From NCBI RefSeq assembly GCF_000724625.1, contig NZ_CP007139.1, positions 3,162,001 to 3,226,000 of the forward strand: a stretch of DNA of 64,000 nucleotides, written 5' to 3'. The position numbers and the translations under genes were made by a program. Position 1 is the stretch's first letter. Every line of letters starts with the position of its first letter. Under the pieces are notes generated by a model. It was not told the DNA's origin, searched no databases, and worked only from the letters and a program-made list of their open reading frames with translations. This document shows, one piece after another, positions 1 to 9,100 of the stretch. The DNA is from Fimbriimonas ginsengisoli Gsoil 348. Lineage in GTDB: Bacteria; Armatimonadota; Fimbriimonadia; Fimbriimonadales; Fimbriimonadaceae.

Positions 1-575
1 ACCCGTACCGGCTCCTCTTGGAGCAGGTCGCGAAGGAGATCCGCGACGTGGACGACGTGGTCGATCATCGCCCCGCCTCCCGATTTCTCCCGCTCGATAA
101 ACCAGCCGCCTGGGCATTGCCCCCGGTTCGTGGCGCAGATCGCCCGAATCTTGCCGATCTCCCCCGCGCGAACCTTCTCCCGAAGCTCCATGTAGGCAGG
201 AACGAATCGGCACGGAAAGGCGGTCATCAGCACCACTCCCGCTTCCTTCACCGCCGCGAGCAACCGCGCGCCCTCCTCTTCCGACGTAACCAGCGGCTTC
301 TCACAGAGGATATGCTTGCCCGCCTTCGCGGCCAGGATGCCAAGCTCGGCGTGCCGCTTATTCTCGGTGGTGATGCAGACCGCGTCGCATGCCGCGAGCA
401 AGTCGTCGAAGTACCCAGTGTAGGTGATGCCCGCCTGCTGGGCAAACGTCTCCCCGCGCTCTACCTCGTCGTCCCAAATCCCCACGATCTGCGCATCCGG
501 ATGCCCCCTTAAACAAGAGACGTAGCTCCAGCAGTGCATGTGAGCGCAGGTGAGGATCCCGATTCGAAGCGGCAT
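1..575 (-). CDS. Gfo/Idh/MocA-family oxidoreductase, C-terminus beyond window
   Basis: Reading leftwards from ATG at 575 the frame stays open to base 1 (about 191 codons), so the gene is cut by the window edge. The N-terminus (MPLRIGILTCAHMHCW) has the start of a Rossmann dinucleotide fold, and the CEKPLVTS motif near residue 95 matches the EKP lysine motif of NAD(P)-dependent Gfo/Idh/MocA sugar dehydrogenases. A box TAAATT lies 7 bases before the ATG (583-588), with no Shine-Dalgarno, suggesting a leaderless start. Substrate cannot be told. A second family member lies at 2652. Confidence 0.9.
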   Translation of the reverse strand, partial: MPLRIGILTCAHMHCWSYVSCLRGHPDAQIVGIWDDEVERGETFAQQAGITYTGYFDDLLAACDAVCITTENKRHAELGILAAKAGKHILCEKPLVTSEEEGARLLAAVKEAGVVLMTAFPCRFVPAYMELREKVRAGEIGKIRAICATNRGQCPGGWFIEREKSGGGAMIDHVVHVADLLRDLLQEEPVR

Positions 576-585
576 GCCGTCCAAT

Positions 586-966
586 TTACTCCGCTCCGCC
601 GATCGGCGACGCGAACCGAATCCCGAACCCGTCTGGGTCGAGCACCGTGAAGTCCCGCAACCCGTAATACCGGTCCCCGATCGGAGCCATCACATCCAAC
701 CCGAGCCTGCTCACGCGGTCCCAAATCTCATCGACATCCGCCACCATCACCCGCACATTCGCCTGCGTCCCCCGGGGCAATAGCTCCGCCGGCCGCTCGT
801 CGAGAAACAGCTCGCACCCTTCCCAAGTCAGCACGGCAAACCCGCCATCTACCCGACCTTGCTGGAAGCCGAGCTCCGCGTAGAAAGCTAGCGACCGCCG
901 GAGATCGGACACGAAAACTTCGACCACTAACTGACGTTGCGGAGGCACGAATGGTGATTTAGACAC
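586..966 (-). CDS. VOC-family (glyoxalase/bleomycin-resistance-like) protein
   Basis: A 126-residue protein with the beta-alpha-beta-beta-beta VOC fold: an N-terminal strand, SLAFYAELGF helix, and C-terminal GLRDFTVLDPDGFGIRF typical of the second half of the module. Metal ligands are not certain, so the enzymatic or binding role is unknown. I chose GTG at 966 (VSKSPF...) over an upstream ATG at 1017 because TACCCT sits exactly 6 bases before the GTG, the spacing seen at many starts in this window, and the family domain begins just after it. It lies 10 bases downstream of the oxidoreductase start and is transcribed in the same direction. Confidence 0.8.
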   Translation of the reverse strand: MSKSPFVPPQRQLVVEVFVSDLRRSLAFYAELGFQQGRVDGGFAVLTWEGCELFLDERPAELLPRGTQANVRVMVADVDEIWDRVSRLGLDVMAPIGDRYYGLRDFTVLDPDGFGIRFASPIGGAE

Positions 967-990
967 CTTCCAAGGGTAGCATCGGATGGG

Positions 991-1044
991 CTTGGAGCGC
1001 GGTCGTCCCGCCCGCACCCCGGACTCCGGGCGTCTCGCCCGGCC
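991..1044. repeat. Dispersed GC-rich repeat, copy 1 (inverted copy at 25991-26044)
   Basis: The stretch reading GGAGCGCGGTCGTCCCGCCC, then CCCCGGACTCCGGGCGTCTC, is repeated in opposite orientation at 25991-26044 with a handful of mismatches. It contains its own small palindrome (CGGGCGTCTCGCCCG). It sits in the gap between two leftward genes. Function unknown; it behaves like a short dispersed intergenic element. Confidence 0.7.
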
Positions 1045-1178
1045 ACCGGCATGCTTCCAACTTCAGCAATGAGGGGCCTGCCCGCAGCCACGTCCATCCG
1101 GCACCTACGCCACGGGCACAACCTATTGCTGCTGCGACTCTTTCCCGAGTTGTATCACAAAACCGCACCTAATCTACG

Positions 1179-2519
1179 CTACGGATGGATTGGAGGTCGG
1201 TAGATCCTAACCCGGGAGATAGGGCCAGGGTGGCCATCGAGAGTAAATAGGTCCAGCGTGTGGCGGCCATTGCGGAGACCCTGGGCGACGGTGGTGGCGT
1301 ACTCGAGTGACGAGTCCGGCATCGGCGGAGGGAGATAGGAGTCGAGGTAGCCGGGGACGACGCGCCAGTGGACCTTAAAGCCGACGGGAGTAGCCGGCGT
1401 TCCGACGCGCTGGGCGTAGTCCAAAGTCCAGTCGACCCGGCGGATGACGATGCGGCCGGACCGGGAGACGAAGTCGGCGGCTGTGCTCCCTTGGCCGTCC
1501 CATCCGGTGACGGAGCCTCGGACATCGAAGATGAAGTTTCCGTCGGGGGCCACGGCGGTCACGGTGGCGGTCCAGTCCTCGACGAGCGGCCGGGTGCGAG
1601 GCGGCTGGAACTGGAGAATGGCGGGGAACCACGCCGCTCGAAGCGGGCTCGGCCGGGTGAAGATGTACGTCCCGATCGTGGCAGAGGGTGGTCGGCCGTC
1701 GATCAACACCCTGACCTTCGTCGTCGGGCGCGCCTTTTTTCCCGTGAAGTTCCGCCCTGGTATCAAGTCGACCCGATTGCCCTGAAAGGCAAGGCGGTAA
1801 TGTCCTTTGCTCCAGTGAATCAATCCTCCGTAAGCGACGCCCGCCCACGCCTTACGGGGCAGCGTCGGGTCGTATCGGAAGATAGGTTTGAGTAGAGATG
1901 CCATGAGGTGGTTGCCCCGCTCGTTCGGATGGGTTCCGTCCACCGTGAGGTCGAGCGGCTGGAGACCCTCTCGCAGCACCAGATCCTTCCAGGGTTGGCG
2001 GACGTTCACAAACTCGCAGCCGAATCGGCGGCAAATGCCGCGCAGCCATGTGGAGTGGCGGTCGTGCCACTCTTGTCGAGCAATGACGTTCGGCGGCTCG
2101 CCTCCCCGCAAGGGGGCCGGCTCCATGTCGTCCATCAACATCAGCTCGGCGGTCGTTTGAGAGCGGACGAACCGGACGATCGATTCGTAATCGGGCTCGC
2201 CCCCATAGTCGTGAAAGATGACCAGGTCCGGCCGGAAAGGAGCGACATCGTACTTCACGGTACGGCTTAGGAGATCGGCGGCAAAGCCGCCGATAGCTTT
2301 GTTCTCGATGGTGAGGTCGGCGTAAGGAAAGCGTCGGCGGAGGTCGCTCGCTACCTCCTTCCACCACGCGCTCTCGGTGATCGATTGGCCGTAAAACAGG
2401 ACGCGGACAGTGTTCCGGGTAAGCGGCGTGCTGGTGGCGAGCAGCCGCATGGTGCGCTGGATATGGGCGCCGACGGGCTCTTGCCCGACGAGGGCGATCA
2501 GCGCAAGGGCGAGGATCAT
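1179..2519 (-). CDS. Secreted SGNH/GDSL-type hydrolase
   Basis: A 446-residue protein beginning with a short hydrophobic signal-like segment (MILALALIALVG). Blocks of the SGNH hydrolase family are visible in order: FYGQSITES (block I, nucleophile Ser in the GDSL-like position, about residue 45), the IGGFAAD glycine block, and DGTHPNERG (block V with Asp and His, about residue 192). The C-terminal ~230 residues form an extra beta-rich region. Likely an extracellular esterase acting on an acylated polysaccharide, inferred from the family and the glycosidase-rich surroundings; substrate unknown. Confidence 0.85.
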   Translation of the reverse strand: MILALALIALVGQEPVGAHIQRTMRLLATSTPLTRNTVRVLFYGQSITESAWWKEVASDLRRRFPYADLTIENKAIGGFAADLLSRTVKYDVAPFRPDLVIFHDYGGEPDYESIVRFVRSQTTAELMLMDDMEPAPLRGGEPPNVIARQEWHDRHSTWLRGICRRFGCEFVNVRQPWKDLVLREGLQPLDLTVDGTHPNERGNHLMASLLKPIFRYDPTLPRKAWAGVAYGGLIHWSKGHYRLAFQGNRVDLIPGRNFTGKKARPTTKVRVLIDGRPPSATIGTYIFTRPSPLRAAWFPAILQFQPPRTRPLVEDWTATVTAVAPDGNFIFDVRGSVTGWDGQGSTAADFVSRSGRIVIRRVDWTLDYAQRVGTPATPVGFKVHWRVVPGYLDSYLPPPMPDSSLEYATTVAQGLRNGRHTLDLFTLDGHPGPISRVRIYRPPIHP

Positions 2520-2545
2520 GGCTAGGGGAGATGGTACAGCTTTCT

Positions 2546-2615
2546 TTGGGCGTTGGGCGTTGGGCGTTGGGCGTTGGGCGTTGGGCGTTGGGCGTTGGGC
2601 GTTGGGCGTTGGGCG
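2546..2615. repeat. Heptamer tandem repeat, TTGGGCG x10
   Basis: Ten perfect head-to-tail copies of the 7-mer TTGGGCG fill the gap between the divergent hydrolase (2519) and oxidoreductase (2652) genes. The same unit, reverse-complemented, recurs at 53647-53671, and other heptamer arrays occur at 29581 and 31051. The array is open in the frame of the downstream gene but encodes only a monotonous peptide, so it is not part of the protein. Confidence 0.95.
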
Positions 2616-2651
2616 CTAACTGCTAATCGCCCGCCTATGCCAGGATCAGGC

Positions 2652-3647
2652 ATGAAAGCCGAGGAGTTTGGAATTGGGATGGTGGGGCTGGGCGGGATTG
2701 CGAACGTTCACCTGGAAGCTTATCAAGGCGAGGGGCTGCGGGTGGTGGGAGGGGCGGACCCGGATCCGGCGGCTAGGAAGGCGAAGGAAGACCGGTTTGG
2801 CATCGCCACTTACGACGATGCCGAGGAGCTGGCGGCTCGGGACGATGTCCATGTGCTGGACGTGACCGTTCCCCACGAGGCCGAGATCCGCATCCCGCTG
2901 ATGCAGCGGCTGGTAAAGCACGGGAAGCCGATCGTGCTGCAGAAGCCGGTAGCGAATACGCATGCCGACGCTCTTCGCATTATCGAAATCGCTGAGGAGG
3001 CACGGGTTCCGCTCGTGGTCCACCACCAGTCGCTCTTCGTCCCCGCTTTTCAGGCGGCGCACGATCTTATCCAAGCGGGGCGGATAGGCGATCCGTATTT
3101 CTGCCAAATCCATAACCGAGGGTGGTGGGAATTCGATCATCCGATCTTTGGGAAGAACGAGCGGTGGGTGCTGGCTTCGATGGGGATTCACCACTTGGCC
3201 CTCCTCGATTACTGGTTTGGCGCGTGGCAAGACGTTTACGCGATGATGGGCCGGGACGCTGGCCAGAAGTGCGTTCAGGGCGATACGTGGAGCGTCTTGA
3301 ACATCCGTTACGAGAGCGGAATGAGGGCGATGGTGCAGAACAACTGGTCGTGCCGCGACGACGAAGCGCATAACCACCCAAACGAGGAAGTGATCGTTCA
3401 GGGCGACCGGGGGACGCTGACGGTGCGAGGGAATGAGGTGTCGTTGCGCACCGACGCGGGTGAGGAGCGGTTCGACGTGACGGAAAAGTGGTTTCCTCAC
3501 GCCTTCGGCCGGTTCATGCGCGCTTATCTCCAGTCGCTGGCGGAGGGGCGACCTTTCGTGACCGAGGGACGATCGAACCTACGGGTCGTCGGGCTGATGG
3601 ACGCGGCCTACCGCTCGGCAGAGCAGGGGCGGGTGGTGGCGGCGTGA
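2652..3647 (+). CDS. Gfo/Idh/MocA-family oxidoreductase
   Basis: A 331-residue NAD(P)-dependent dehydrogenase family member. Residues 10-17 (MVGLGGIA) are the Rossmann glycine motif; residues 97-99 (QKP in IVLQKPVAN) replace the more common EKP while keeping the catalytic lysine; a GxH motif (MGIHHLALLDYW) provides the usual active-site histidine region. ATG 2652 was chosen because AGGA lies 6 bases upstream; the frame runs back into the heptamer repeat, which I exclude. Probably acts on a sugar or sugar acid, in line with the neighbouring glycosidases; exact substrate unknown. Confidence 0.9.
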   Translation: MKAEEFGIGMVGLGGIANVHLEAYQGEGLRVVGGADPDPAARKAKEDRFGIATYDDAEELAARDDVHVLDVTVPHEAEIRIPLMQRLVKHGKPIVLQKPVANTHADALRIIEIAEEARVPLVVHHQSLFVPAFQAAHDLIQAGRIGDPYFCQIHNRGWWEFDHPIFGKNERWVLASMGIHHLALLDYWFGAWQDVYAMMGRDAGQKCVQGDTWSVLNIRYESGMRAMVQNNWSCRDDEAHNHPNEEVIVQGDRGTLTVRGNEVSLRTDAGEERFDVTEKWFPHAFGRFMRAYLQSLAEGRPFVTEGRSNLRVVGLMDAAYRSAEQGRVVAA

Positions 3648-3656
3648 TGGGCGTGG

Positions 3657-3687
3657 TAGCGTCGGCGTCCTCGCCGATGATCTCCGG
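3657..3687. repeat. Short dispersed repeat, copy 1 (second copy 31116-31144)
   Basis: TAGCGTCGGCGTCCTCGCCG followed by ATGATC recurs with one mismatch at 31116. The core GGCG...CGCC can pair. Both copies lie just outside genes. Related hairpins that read TCGGC...GCCGATGCTACG occur near 35976 and 53620. Confidence 0.6.
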
Positions 3688-3747
3688 AAACCGTAGCTAG
3701 GCCCGACTCTTTTCTTGCTGCGAGCCCCGGACGAGTCGGGAACCGCC

Positions 3748-3811
3748 ACCCCCAAACCCCCTCCTCCTCCACGGCGCACAAACATCGCCGCGCAAGAGGA
3801 GGGGGTCCCCT
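3748..3811. repeat. Palindromic intergenic element, divergent copy of the CCCCCTCTCC family
   Basis: CCCCCTCCTC about 35 bases before GAGGAGGGGG forms an imperfect long hairpin downstream of the oxidoreductase and upstream of the GH5 gene. It resembles the better-conserved copies at 37427, 50225 and 59884. It could also act as a transcription terminator, although no T-run follows. Confidence 0.5.
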
Positions 3812-3846
3812 AAACGATCTGGATAGATCGAAGGTTTAATCTAGAT

Positions 3847-5658
3847 ATGTTCTCGCTCGTCGCCGCCGCCGGGTTTTTGTTATCTGCTCCGTTACCGCCC
3901 TTGCATGTGCAGGGAACGAAAATGGTCGATCCGCAGGGGCATGCGGTAACGCTGAAAGGAGTGAACCTCGGGAACTGGCTGGTCAACGAGTTTTGGATGC
4001 TCGGCTTATCCGGCCTCCCGGGAACGCCGAAGGACCAATACGATCTGGAAAAGCTGCTCGCCGAGCGGTTCGGCGAGAGCGAGAAGGACCGGCTGATGGA
4101 CCTCTACCGGTCGTCGTGGATTACCGAACGGGACTTCAAGCTGATGCCCACGTTCGGATTTAACTTCGTTCGGCTGCCGATGAACTACCGGCTGATGGAA
4201 GACGACCGAACCCCGTTTCACCTCAAGCCGAACGCTTGGAAATGGATCGATCGAGCCGTCGATCTCTCCGAGCGGCATGGGCTCTACGTGATCTTGGATA
4301 TGCACGGCGCGCAGGGCGGACAGAGCCCGTACGACCACACCGGGCGCTCGGATCAGAATCACCTCAAGGACAACGTCGAAGACCAGAAACGTTTGGCCTG
4401 GCTATGGGGAGAGATCGCCAAGCGGTACCGAAACCGAGGTGCGGTGATGGCTTACGACGTCATGAACGAGCCGTACGGAACGCCCAAGCCGATTCAAGTC
4501 GACGTGTTCAAACGTGCCCTAGCCGAGATCCGGAAGAACGACCCGGAGAAGCTGGTCTTCGCCCACGGCAACTACGATGACTTCGATCACTACGGCGACC
4601 CAAAGGCGAACGGGTGGCACAACGTGGGATTCCAGATGCACTTCTATCCGGGGCTTTTCGGAGGCGGCCGGCCGACGGTGGCGACCCACATGAAGCACCT
4701 CGCTAGTCTCGCCGGCTGGGACGCCAAGGTTAAGAAGCTGAACGTGCCGTTCCTCATCGGCGAAATGAACGTGGTGTTCGACGCGGCGGGCGGAGCGCAG
4801 ATGATGCGTCGGTACTACGAGACGCACGCCGCTTATGGCTGGATGACCTCGATGTGGGCATGGAAAACCGTATCGAAGGAAGGCGGGATCCATCCGGCCA
4901 ATTGGGGAGCGGTGGTGAACCAAGAGCCGATGCGAACGATCAACTTCGCTGCCGACAGCAAGGCGGCGATCGAAGAGTATTTCGAGCGATTTGCGTCCGA
5001 GCCGCTCGCGGTGAACGAGGCGCTTCGGCGGGAATTGACTTCTAAGGAGCCGTTACCACCGCTGCCCCCGACGCCCCCCGTGCGGACGACGGCCCCTCAG
5101 GAGAGTCTGGAAGGCTGGACTGCGACCGACGTCGGCAAGCCCCTAACCGGCGGGCTGAAACTGCTTGGAAGCGGGGCGTTTGAGCTGTACGGCGGGGGAA
5201 GCGACATTTGGGGCACGAAGGACCAATTCAGATTCCTGAACCAAGCGATCGAGGGAGATTTCGAGATTCAAGTTGTGGTCGACGGCGTCGAGGACCTCGA
5301 AGACTATACGAAGGCGGGTTTGACGATAAGGTCCGGACGAGATTCCGACGCCCAGTTCGCGATGATCACCACCTTCCCGAACGCAGAGGTTCAGTTCGCC
5401 TACCGCGACACGGAGCCGGGAGAGGCTCAGGGATTGACGGCAAAAGCCGCCACGCTCCCCAACCTGCGGCTGCGGTTGGTGCGCAAAGGCGGGAAGATCG
5501 AAGGGTTCTTCGCCAAAGGAGCCGGAGAGTGGATCAGCGCCGGATCGACGGCGGACCACCTTCCGCGCAAGGTTTACGTGGGAGCGATCGCCCTCAGCCA
5601 CGACAACTCTCAACTCGTTAAGATCACCTACCGCGACCTGCGAATCATGAAGCCGTGA
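3847..5658 (+). CDS. Secreted GH5-family glycoside hydrolase with C-terminal laminin-G/DUF1349-like domain
   Basis: A 603-residue protein with an N-terminal signal peptide (about residues 1-18). GVNLGNWL (38-45) is the start of the GH5 barrel in exo-glucanase-like members; DVMNEPYG places the acid/base Glu at about 208; LIGEMNV places the nucleophile Glu at about 306. After residue ~420 a beta-sandwich region with alternating WTATDVGKP and AGLTIRSGRDS resembles DUF1349 or concanavalin-like carbohydrate-binding modules. It likely hydrolyses beta-glucan or a related plant polysaccharide outside the cell. The stop overlaps the next gene start (GTGA), so the two are translationally coupled. Confidence 0.9.
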   Translation: MFSLVAAAGFLLSAPLPPLHVQGTKMVDPQGHAVTLKGVNLGNWLVNEFWMLGLSGLPGTPKDQYDLEKLLAERFGESEKDRLMDLYRSSWITERDFKLMPTFGFNFVRLPMNYRLMEDDRTPFHLKPNAWKWIDRAVDLSERHGLYVILDMHGAQGGQSPYDHTGRSDQNHLKDNVEDQKRLAWLWGEIAKRYRNRGAVMAYDVMNEPYGTPKPIQVDVFKRALAEIRKNDPEKLVFAHGNYDDFDHYGDPKANGWHNVGFQMHFYPGLFGGGRPTVATHMKHLASLAGWDAKVKKLNVPFLIGEMNVVFDAAGGAQMMRRYYETHAAYGWMTSMWAWKTVSKEGGIHPANWGAVVNQEPMRTINFAADSKAAIEEYFERFASEPLAVNEALRRELTSKEPLPPLPPTPPVRTTAPQESLEGWTATDVGKPLTGGLKLLGSGAFELYGGGSDIWGTKDQFRFLNQAIEGDFEIQVVVDGVEDLEDYTKAGLTIRSGRDSDAQFAMITTFPNAEVQFAYRDTEPGEAQGLTAKAATLPNLRLRLVRKGGKIEGFFAKGAGEWISAGSTADHLPRKVYVGAIALSHDNSQLVKITYRDLRIMKP

Positions 5659-6452
5659 ATCGCCTCTCCACCGCCGAGGGTCGCCGCGCGTTTGGCGACG
5701 ACCCGGCCTCGTACGACGTCGCCCGTCCGGATTACCCGGCCCGGGTATACGAAGTGCTTGCCGAACGTTGCGGGCTTCGGCCGGGGGCTCGCGTATTCGA
5801 GGTTGGAGCCGGGACCGGGTTGGCGACTCGACGCCTTCTCGAGGCGGGGGCCGAAGTCGTGGCGGTGGAGCCGGATGAGCGGATGGCTTCGCACCTGAGT
5901 TCATCGGTATCGAATCCGCGGCTTCGGATCGTAACCGCGCCGTTCGAGGACGCCGAGATTGCAGCCCCATTCGACCTTGGAGTGGCGGCGACCTCGTTTC
6001 ACTGGTTGGACGAATCCCTAGCGCTGCGAAAAATCGCCCGTTTGCTTCGCCCCGGCGGTTACTGGGCGATGTGGTGGCACGTTTTCGGTGAGCCCCGTCA
6101 CACGAACCGCTTCCACACCGCGACGGACAGCATCATGATGCCGTTAGCCAGCAGCCCCTCCGAGGGAACCGACGGCCGCCCCGCGTTCGCCCGGGACACC
6201 GAGCTCCGGCTGGCCGCCCTGGAAAGGAACGGCGAATTCGAGGAGATTTGCTACGAAGAAGTCGCGTGGGTAGCGCGACTCGATTCAGTGGCGGTCCGGC
6301 GTCTCTATGGCACGTTCTCCCCGGTCACGCGACTCCCTCTGGAGGACCGAACTCGGGTGCTCGATGGGATCGAAAGGGTTGCTCGGGACGAGTTTGGCGG
6401 CCTCGTCGAGTTCCCGATCGTACTTTCGATGTACACCGCTCGGCGGCGGTAA
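5655..6452 (+). CDS. Class I SAM-dependent methyltransferase
   Basis: A 265-residue protein starting with GTG inside the GTGA overlap with the GH5 stop. VFEVGAGTGLATRRLL (about residues 49-64) is motif I, VVAVEPD the acidic loop binding the ribose, and FHWLD lies in the catalytic-site region seen in Methyltransf_11 members. Substrate unknown. Coupling with a secreted glycosidase is odd for a methyltransferase and probably reflects compact gene packing. Confidence 0.9.
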   Translation: MNRLSTAEGRRAFGDDPASYDVARPDYPARVYEVLAERCGLRPGARVFEVGAGTGLATRRLLEAGAEVVAVEPDERMASHLSSSVSNPRLRIVTAPFEDAEIAAPFDLGVAATSFHWLDESLALRKIARLLRPGGYWAMWWHVFGEPRHTNRFHTATDSIMMPLASSPSEGTDGRPAFARDTELRLAALERNGEFEEICYEEVAWVARLDSVAVRRLYGTFSPVTRLPLEDRTRVLDGIERVARDEFGGLVEFPIVLSMYTARRR

Positions 6453-6473
6453 TCGGCGGGGTGCCAGTGAGCG

Positions 6474-6479
6474 TAGAAT
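6474..6479 (+). promoter_or_regulatory. Putative -10 box TAGAAT for leaderless start at 6487
   Basis: TAGAAT ends 7 bases before ATG 6487 and overlaps an alternative ATG at 6478, which makes 6487 the likely start. No clear -35 box. One of about eighteen such boxes in the window. Confidence 0.5.
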
Positions 6480-6486
6480 GGCGGCC

Positions 6487-8682
6487 ATGCTCGACGAGCG
6501 ATTGAACGCCCCGGCGATGTGGGTTGGCGAGCCGGGAGCGGCTACCCCCGATACCCATGTCGAGTTTCGGGGAACGTTCTCGCTCGACCGGAATCAAGAG
6601 GTCGAACTGCGGCTGTTGACTACCGTTCCGGCCCTCGTTTGGTTGGATGGAGACTTGGTCTTGGAAGGTCCGCTTCGGTTTCCGCCCGCGTACCCGGAGT
6701 ATCTGCACCGTCCAGTGACGCTGACCTCAGGGTCGCATGAGGTGAGGATTCGAGCCGTCTACGAAGGGATCACCACCCGGATCATGGAGAAGATGCCGCC
6801 CTTGGTAGCGTGCGAGATTCCGGGCGCGGTCCTCACCTGGAAAGGCACGCCCCTAAATGGATTCGCAAGGGAGGCTCGGCGGATCAATCCTCAACTGGGG
6901 TGGATCGAGTGGTGGGACACTCGCGAATCGACCGAGGCGTGGGAGGCTCCGCACACAACTGCGCTCCCGTGGCCTTTGGTTTCCCGAGCCGCGGTTTCGC
7001 CCCCCAGCCTGGTTTCACACGCTCTGCATGCCTACTCGGAGGGGCCATTGGCTGAGCGGTATGGGTATGCGAACGACGATCCCGCGGCGCGGTTCTTCTT
7101 GCGAGATATCGAATGCCATGAGCTTCCCCGAGGCGGAACTTGGCGCCGGTACGACCTCGACCGGGTGCGACTGGGGAGGCCGCGGTTCTTGCTCGACCTT
7201 CCGGCGGGAGCGATCGTGGAGTTCGCCGGGTGCGAGGAGCTGGCGCATGGCCGCGTGCAGCCGTGGATCACCCTTTCGGCGGGAGCGTCTTGCAACCTCG
7301 ACCATTACGTGGCAAAGGGCGGAAGGCAGGTGTTTATGCCGGTGGTTCCCAAAGGGATGCGCTACCTGGAAGCGCATATTCTCGCTCCGCCGGAGCAGAT
7401 CCGGTTCCTGCGCGAGGAATTCGTGGAGAAAACGTACTACGGCGTTCCGGACGGAGCTTTTGAGAGTGACGACACGCTTCTAAATCGAATCTGGAGCGCT
7501 GGAATCGAGACGTTCCGCGCCTGTACGGAAGACTCGCTCATCGACAACCCGACCCGGGAACGGGGGCAATGGACGGGCGATGTGGTCACCGTCGGCATGG
7601 ACATCGCCTCCGTCGCGTACACCGACTTATCTCCGATACGACGGGCACTCGTGATGAGCGCGCATTGCGCCCGAGAAGATGGACTGATTGCCGGCCTTTG
7701 TCCCGGTGGCCCCGCCTTTCTCTCGACCTACGCCGCGCAGTGGATCTCCGCCTGCGTTCACTACTTGGAACTGACTGGCGATCGGCAGCTTTTGGTCGAG
7801 CTGTTTCCGTTTGCGGAACGGAATCTCGCCGCCTTCGAAGCGCATCTGACGCCCGACGGGCTGGGCGATGACCTGGGATGGGCGTTTATCGACTGGGGAT
7901 ATGTCCGGAACGAGGGGCCGAGCGACATGGGATTGAATTTCCACTACTTGCTTTCCCTTCGCGACATGGTTCGTTGGTGTCAGGCGATCGAGAGACCGAC
8001 CGAAGCGAAAAGATACAGTTCTCTGGCGCTTCGAATTGAACAGATTGTAAGTTCATGGGTGGCAGAGCTGGCGGCCCCGCCGGGACTGCAACGGTCGGTG
8101 CTTGCGTTGCGAGCCGGGCTTGTCGGGCGTGATCGGACTCGGGCCTACCTCGAGTTCATCAAAGCGCATTACCGAAGTTGCTTTCCGAACGACCCTCACG
8201 CCCCGCGTCTCTCAGATCCTAGTGCGGCGCAGGCGCGGTTGATCACCCCTTATTTCAGCCACTATGCCCTGTCGGAAATGTGGGAGCGTGGTGAGGCGTC
8301 TTTCGCGCTCGAGCAGTACCGGCACTGCTGGAAATGGGCGCTGGAAGGCGGGCGAACGACGTTACTGGAGGTGTTCGATACGCGCTGGTCGCACTGTCAC
8401 CAATGGTCCGGCTGCCCGACGTGGCAACTGTCGCGCTTCGTAAGCGGGTTACGTTCGCGGTTCGATATCGGGGCTGGGGTCTTTGATTTCAAGCCGCAAG
8501 TGGTCGACGTGAAGCATGCCCAAATAAAGACTCCGCTGCATATCGGGGAGCATGCGGTGACGGTCCTTTACGAACGCTTCGGACACGGCGGGAAATGGAG
8601 GATCGAGACACCGATTCCGATACGGCTGCGAATGGCGTCGGGAGAGGTCAAAGTTGAGCGATCGTACGAGCTCACGCTTTAA
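6487..8682 (+). CDS. Alpha-L-rhamnosidase-like six-hairpin glycosidase
   Basis: A 731-residue, leaderless-type start with no signal peptide, so probably cytoplasmic. The motif NPTRERGQWTGDVV near residue 355 matches the catalytic-domain signature of GH78-type rhamnosidases (compare the classical CPQRDERLGWTGD in the gene at 22383). N-terminal beta-sandwich, central (alpha/alpha)6 barrel and C-terminal beta region follow the family layout. It likely removes terminal rhamnose from imported oligosaccharides; the variant motif leaves room for another glycoside. The 3' end overlaps the convergent GNAT gene by 11 bases. Confidence 0.85.
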   Translation: MLDERLNAPAMWVGEPGAATPDTHVEFRGTFSLDRNQEVELRLLTTVPALVWLDGDLVLEGPLRFPPAYPEYLHRPVTLTSGSHEVRIRAVYEGITTRIMEKMPPLVACEIPGAVLTWKGTPLNGFAREARRINPQLGWIEWWDTRESTEAWEAPHTTALPWPLVSRAAVSPPSLVSHALHAYSEGPLAERYGYANDDPAARFFLRDIECHELPRGGTWRRYDLDRVRLGRPRFLLDLPAGAIVEFAGCEELAHGRVQPWITLSAGASCNLDHYVAKGGRQVFMPVVPKGMRYLEAHILAPPEQIRFLREEFVEKTYYGVPDGAFESDDTLLNRIWSAGIETFRACTEDSLIDNPTRERGQWTGDVVTVGMDIASVAYTDLSPIRRALVMSAHCAREDGLIAGLCPGGPAFLSTYAAQWISACVHYLELTGDRQLLVELFPFAERNLAAFEAHLTPDGLGDDLGWAFIDWGYVRNEGPSDMGLNFHYLLSLRDMVRWCQAIERPTEAKRYSSLALRIEQIVSSWVAELAAPPGLQRSVLALRAGLVGRDRTRAYLEFIKAHYRSCFPNDPHAPRLSDPSAAQARLITPYFSHYALSEMWERGEASFALEQYRHCWKWALEGGRTTLLEVFDTRWSHCHQWSGCPTWQLSRFVSGLRSRFDIGAGVFDFKPQVVDVKHAQIKTPLHIGEHAVTVLYERFGHGGKWRIETPIPIRLRMASGEVKVERSYELTL

Positions 8683-8956
8683 GATCGGAATAAGCCGAGT
8701 ACCGGCGCATGAAGACTCCGACGAAGGGGCAAAGCGGGACGATCCGCAGTCCGCGAGCGCGGATATCGTCCAGCATCTCGCGTACGAGTCGGCTGCCAAG
8801 ACCGCGTCCCTTATACTCGGAGTTCACCTCGACATGCGGAACCACGATCGCGTCGCCGCGCGGGATCGCCGAGGCGTAGCCGATCCTCTGATCTCCCCAG
8901 CGAAGCTCGTACCGGGATTTATCTGGCACGTGAACCACGCTTATACTGCCGTCCAT
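8672..8956 (-). CDS. GNAT-family N-acetyltransferase, YjdJ/Acetyltransf_CG type
   Basis: A compact 94-residue acetyltransferase. HVEVNSEYKGRGLGSRLV is the acetyl-CoA pyrophosphate-binding loop (motif A), and LRIVPLCPFVGVFMRR is the hallmark C-terminus of the short PF14542-type family, whose partners are mostly unknown. Start ATG 8956 is preceded by a weak TAGGT site. The same frame stays open far upstream across lepA, but only these 94 residues look like protein. Confidence 0.88.
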   Translation of the reverse strand: MDGSISVVHVPDKSRYELRWGDQRIGYASAIPRGDAIVVPHVEVNSEYKGRGLGSRLVREMLDDIRARGLRIVPLCPFVGVFMRRYSAYSDLKA

Positions 8957-9100
8957 ACCTATCTGACGACGGTTTTTCGCGCTACGTCGTGATCGCGGCC
9001 AATAGGCCTCCCGCTGTCGATGAGGCAGGTGCGGTATTTGCCGCTCTGAGCGTAAGGAGCCTAGGCGGTAGAATCTTAGGTAGGTTCCCCCCTGTCTCTT

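Noticed and set aside
2546-2615. CRISPR-like array
   Set aside because: Seven-base units directly joined without spacers; a tandem repeat, not a CRISPR.
2553-2651. Extended N-terminus of the oxidoreductase made of repeated GVGRWAL peptides
   Set aside because: It is just the translated heptamer array (7 bases is not a multiple of 3, giving a 21-base peptide period); the family homology and AGGA site support ATG 2652.
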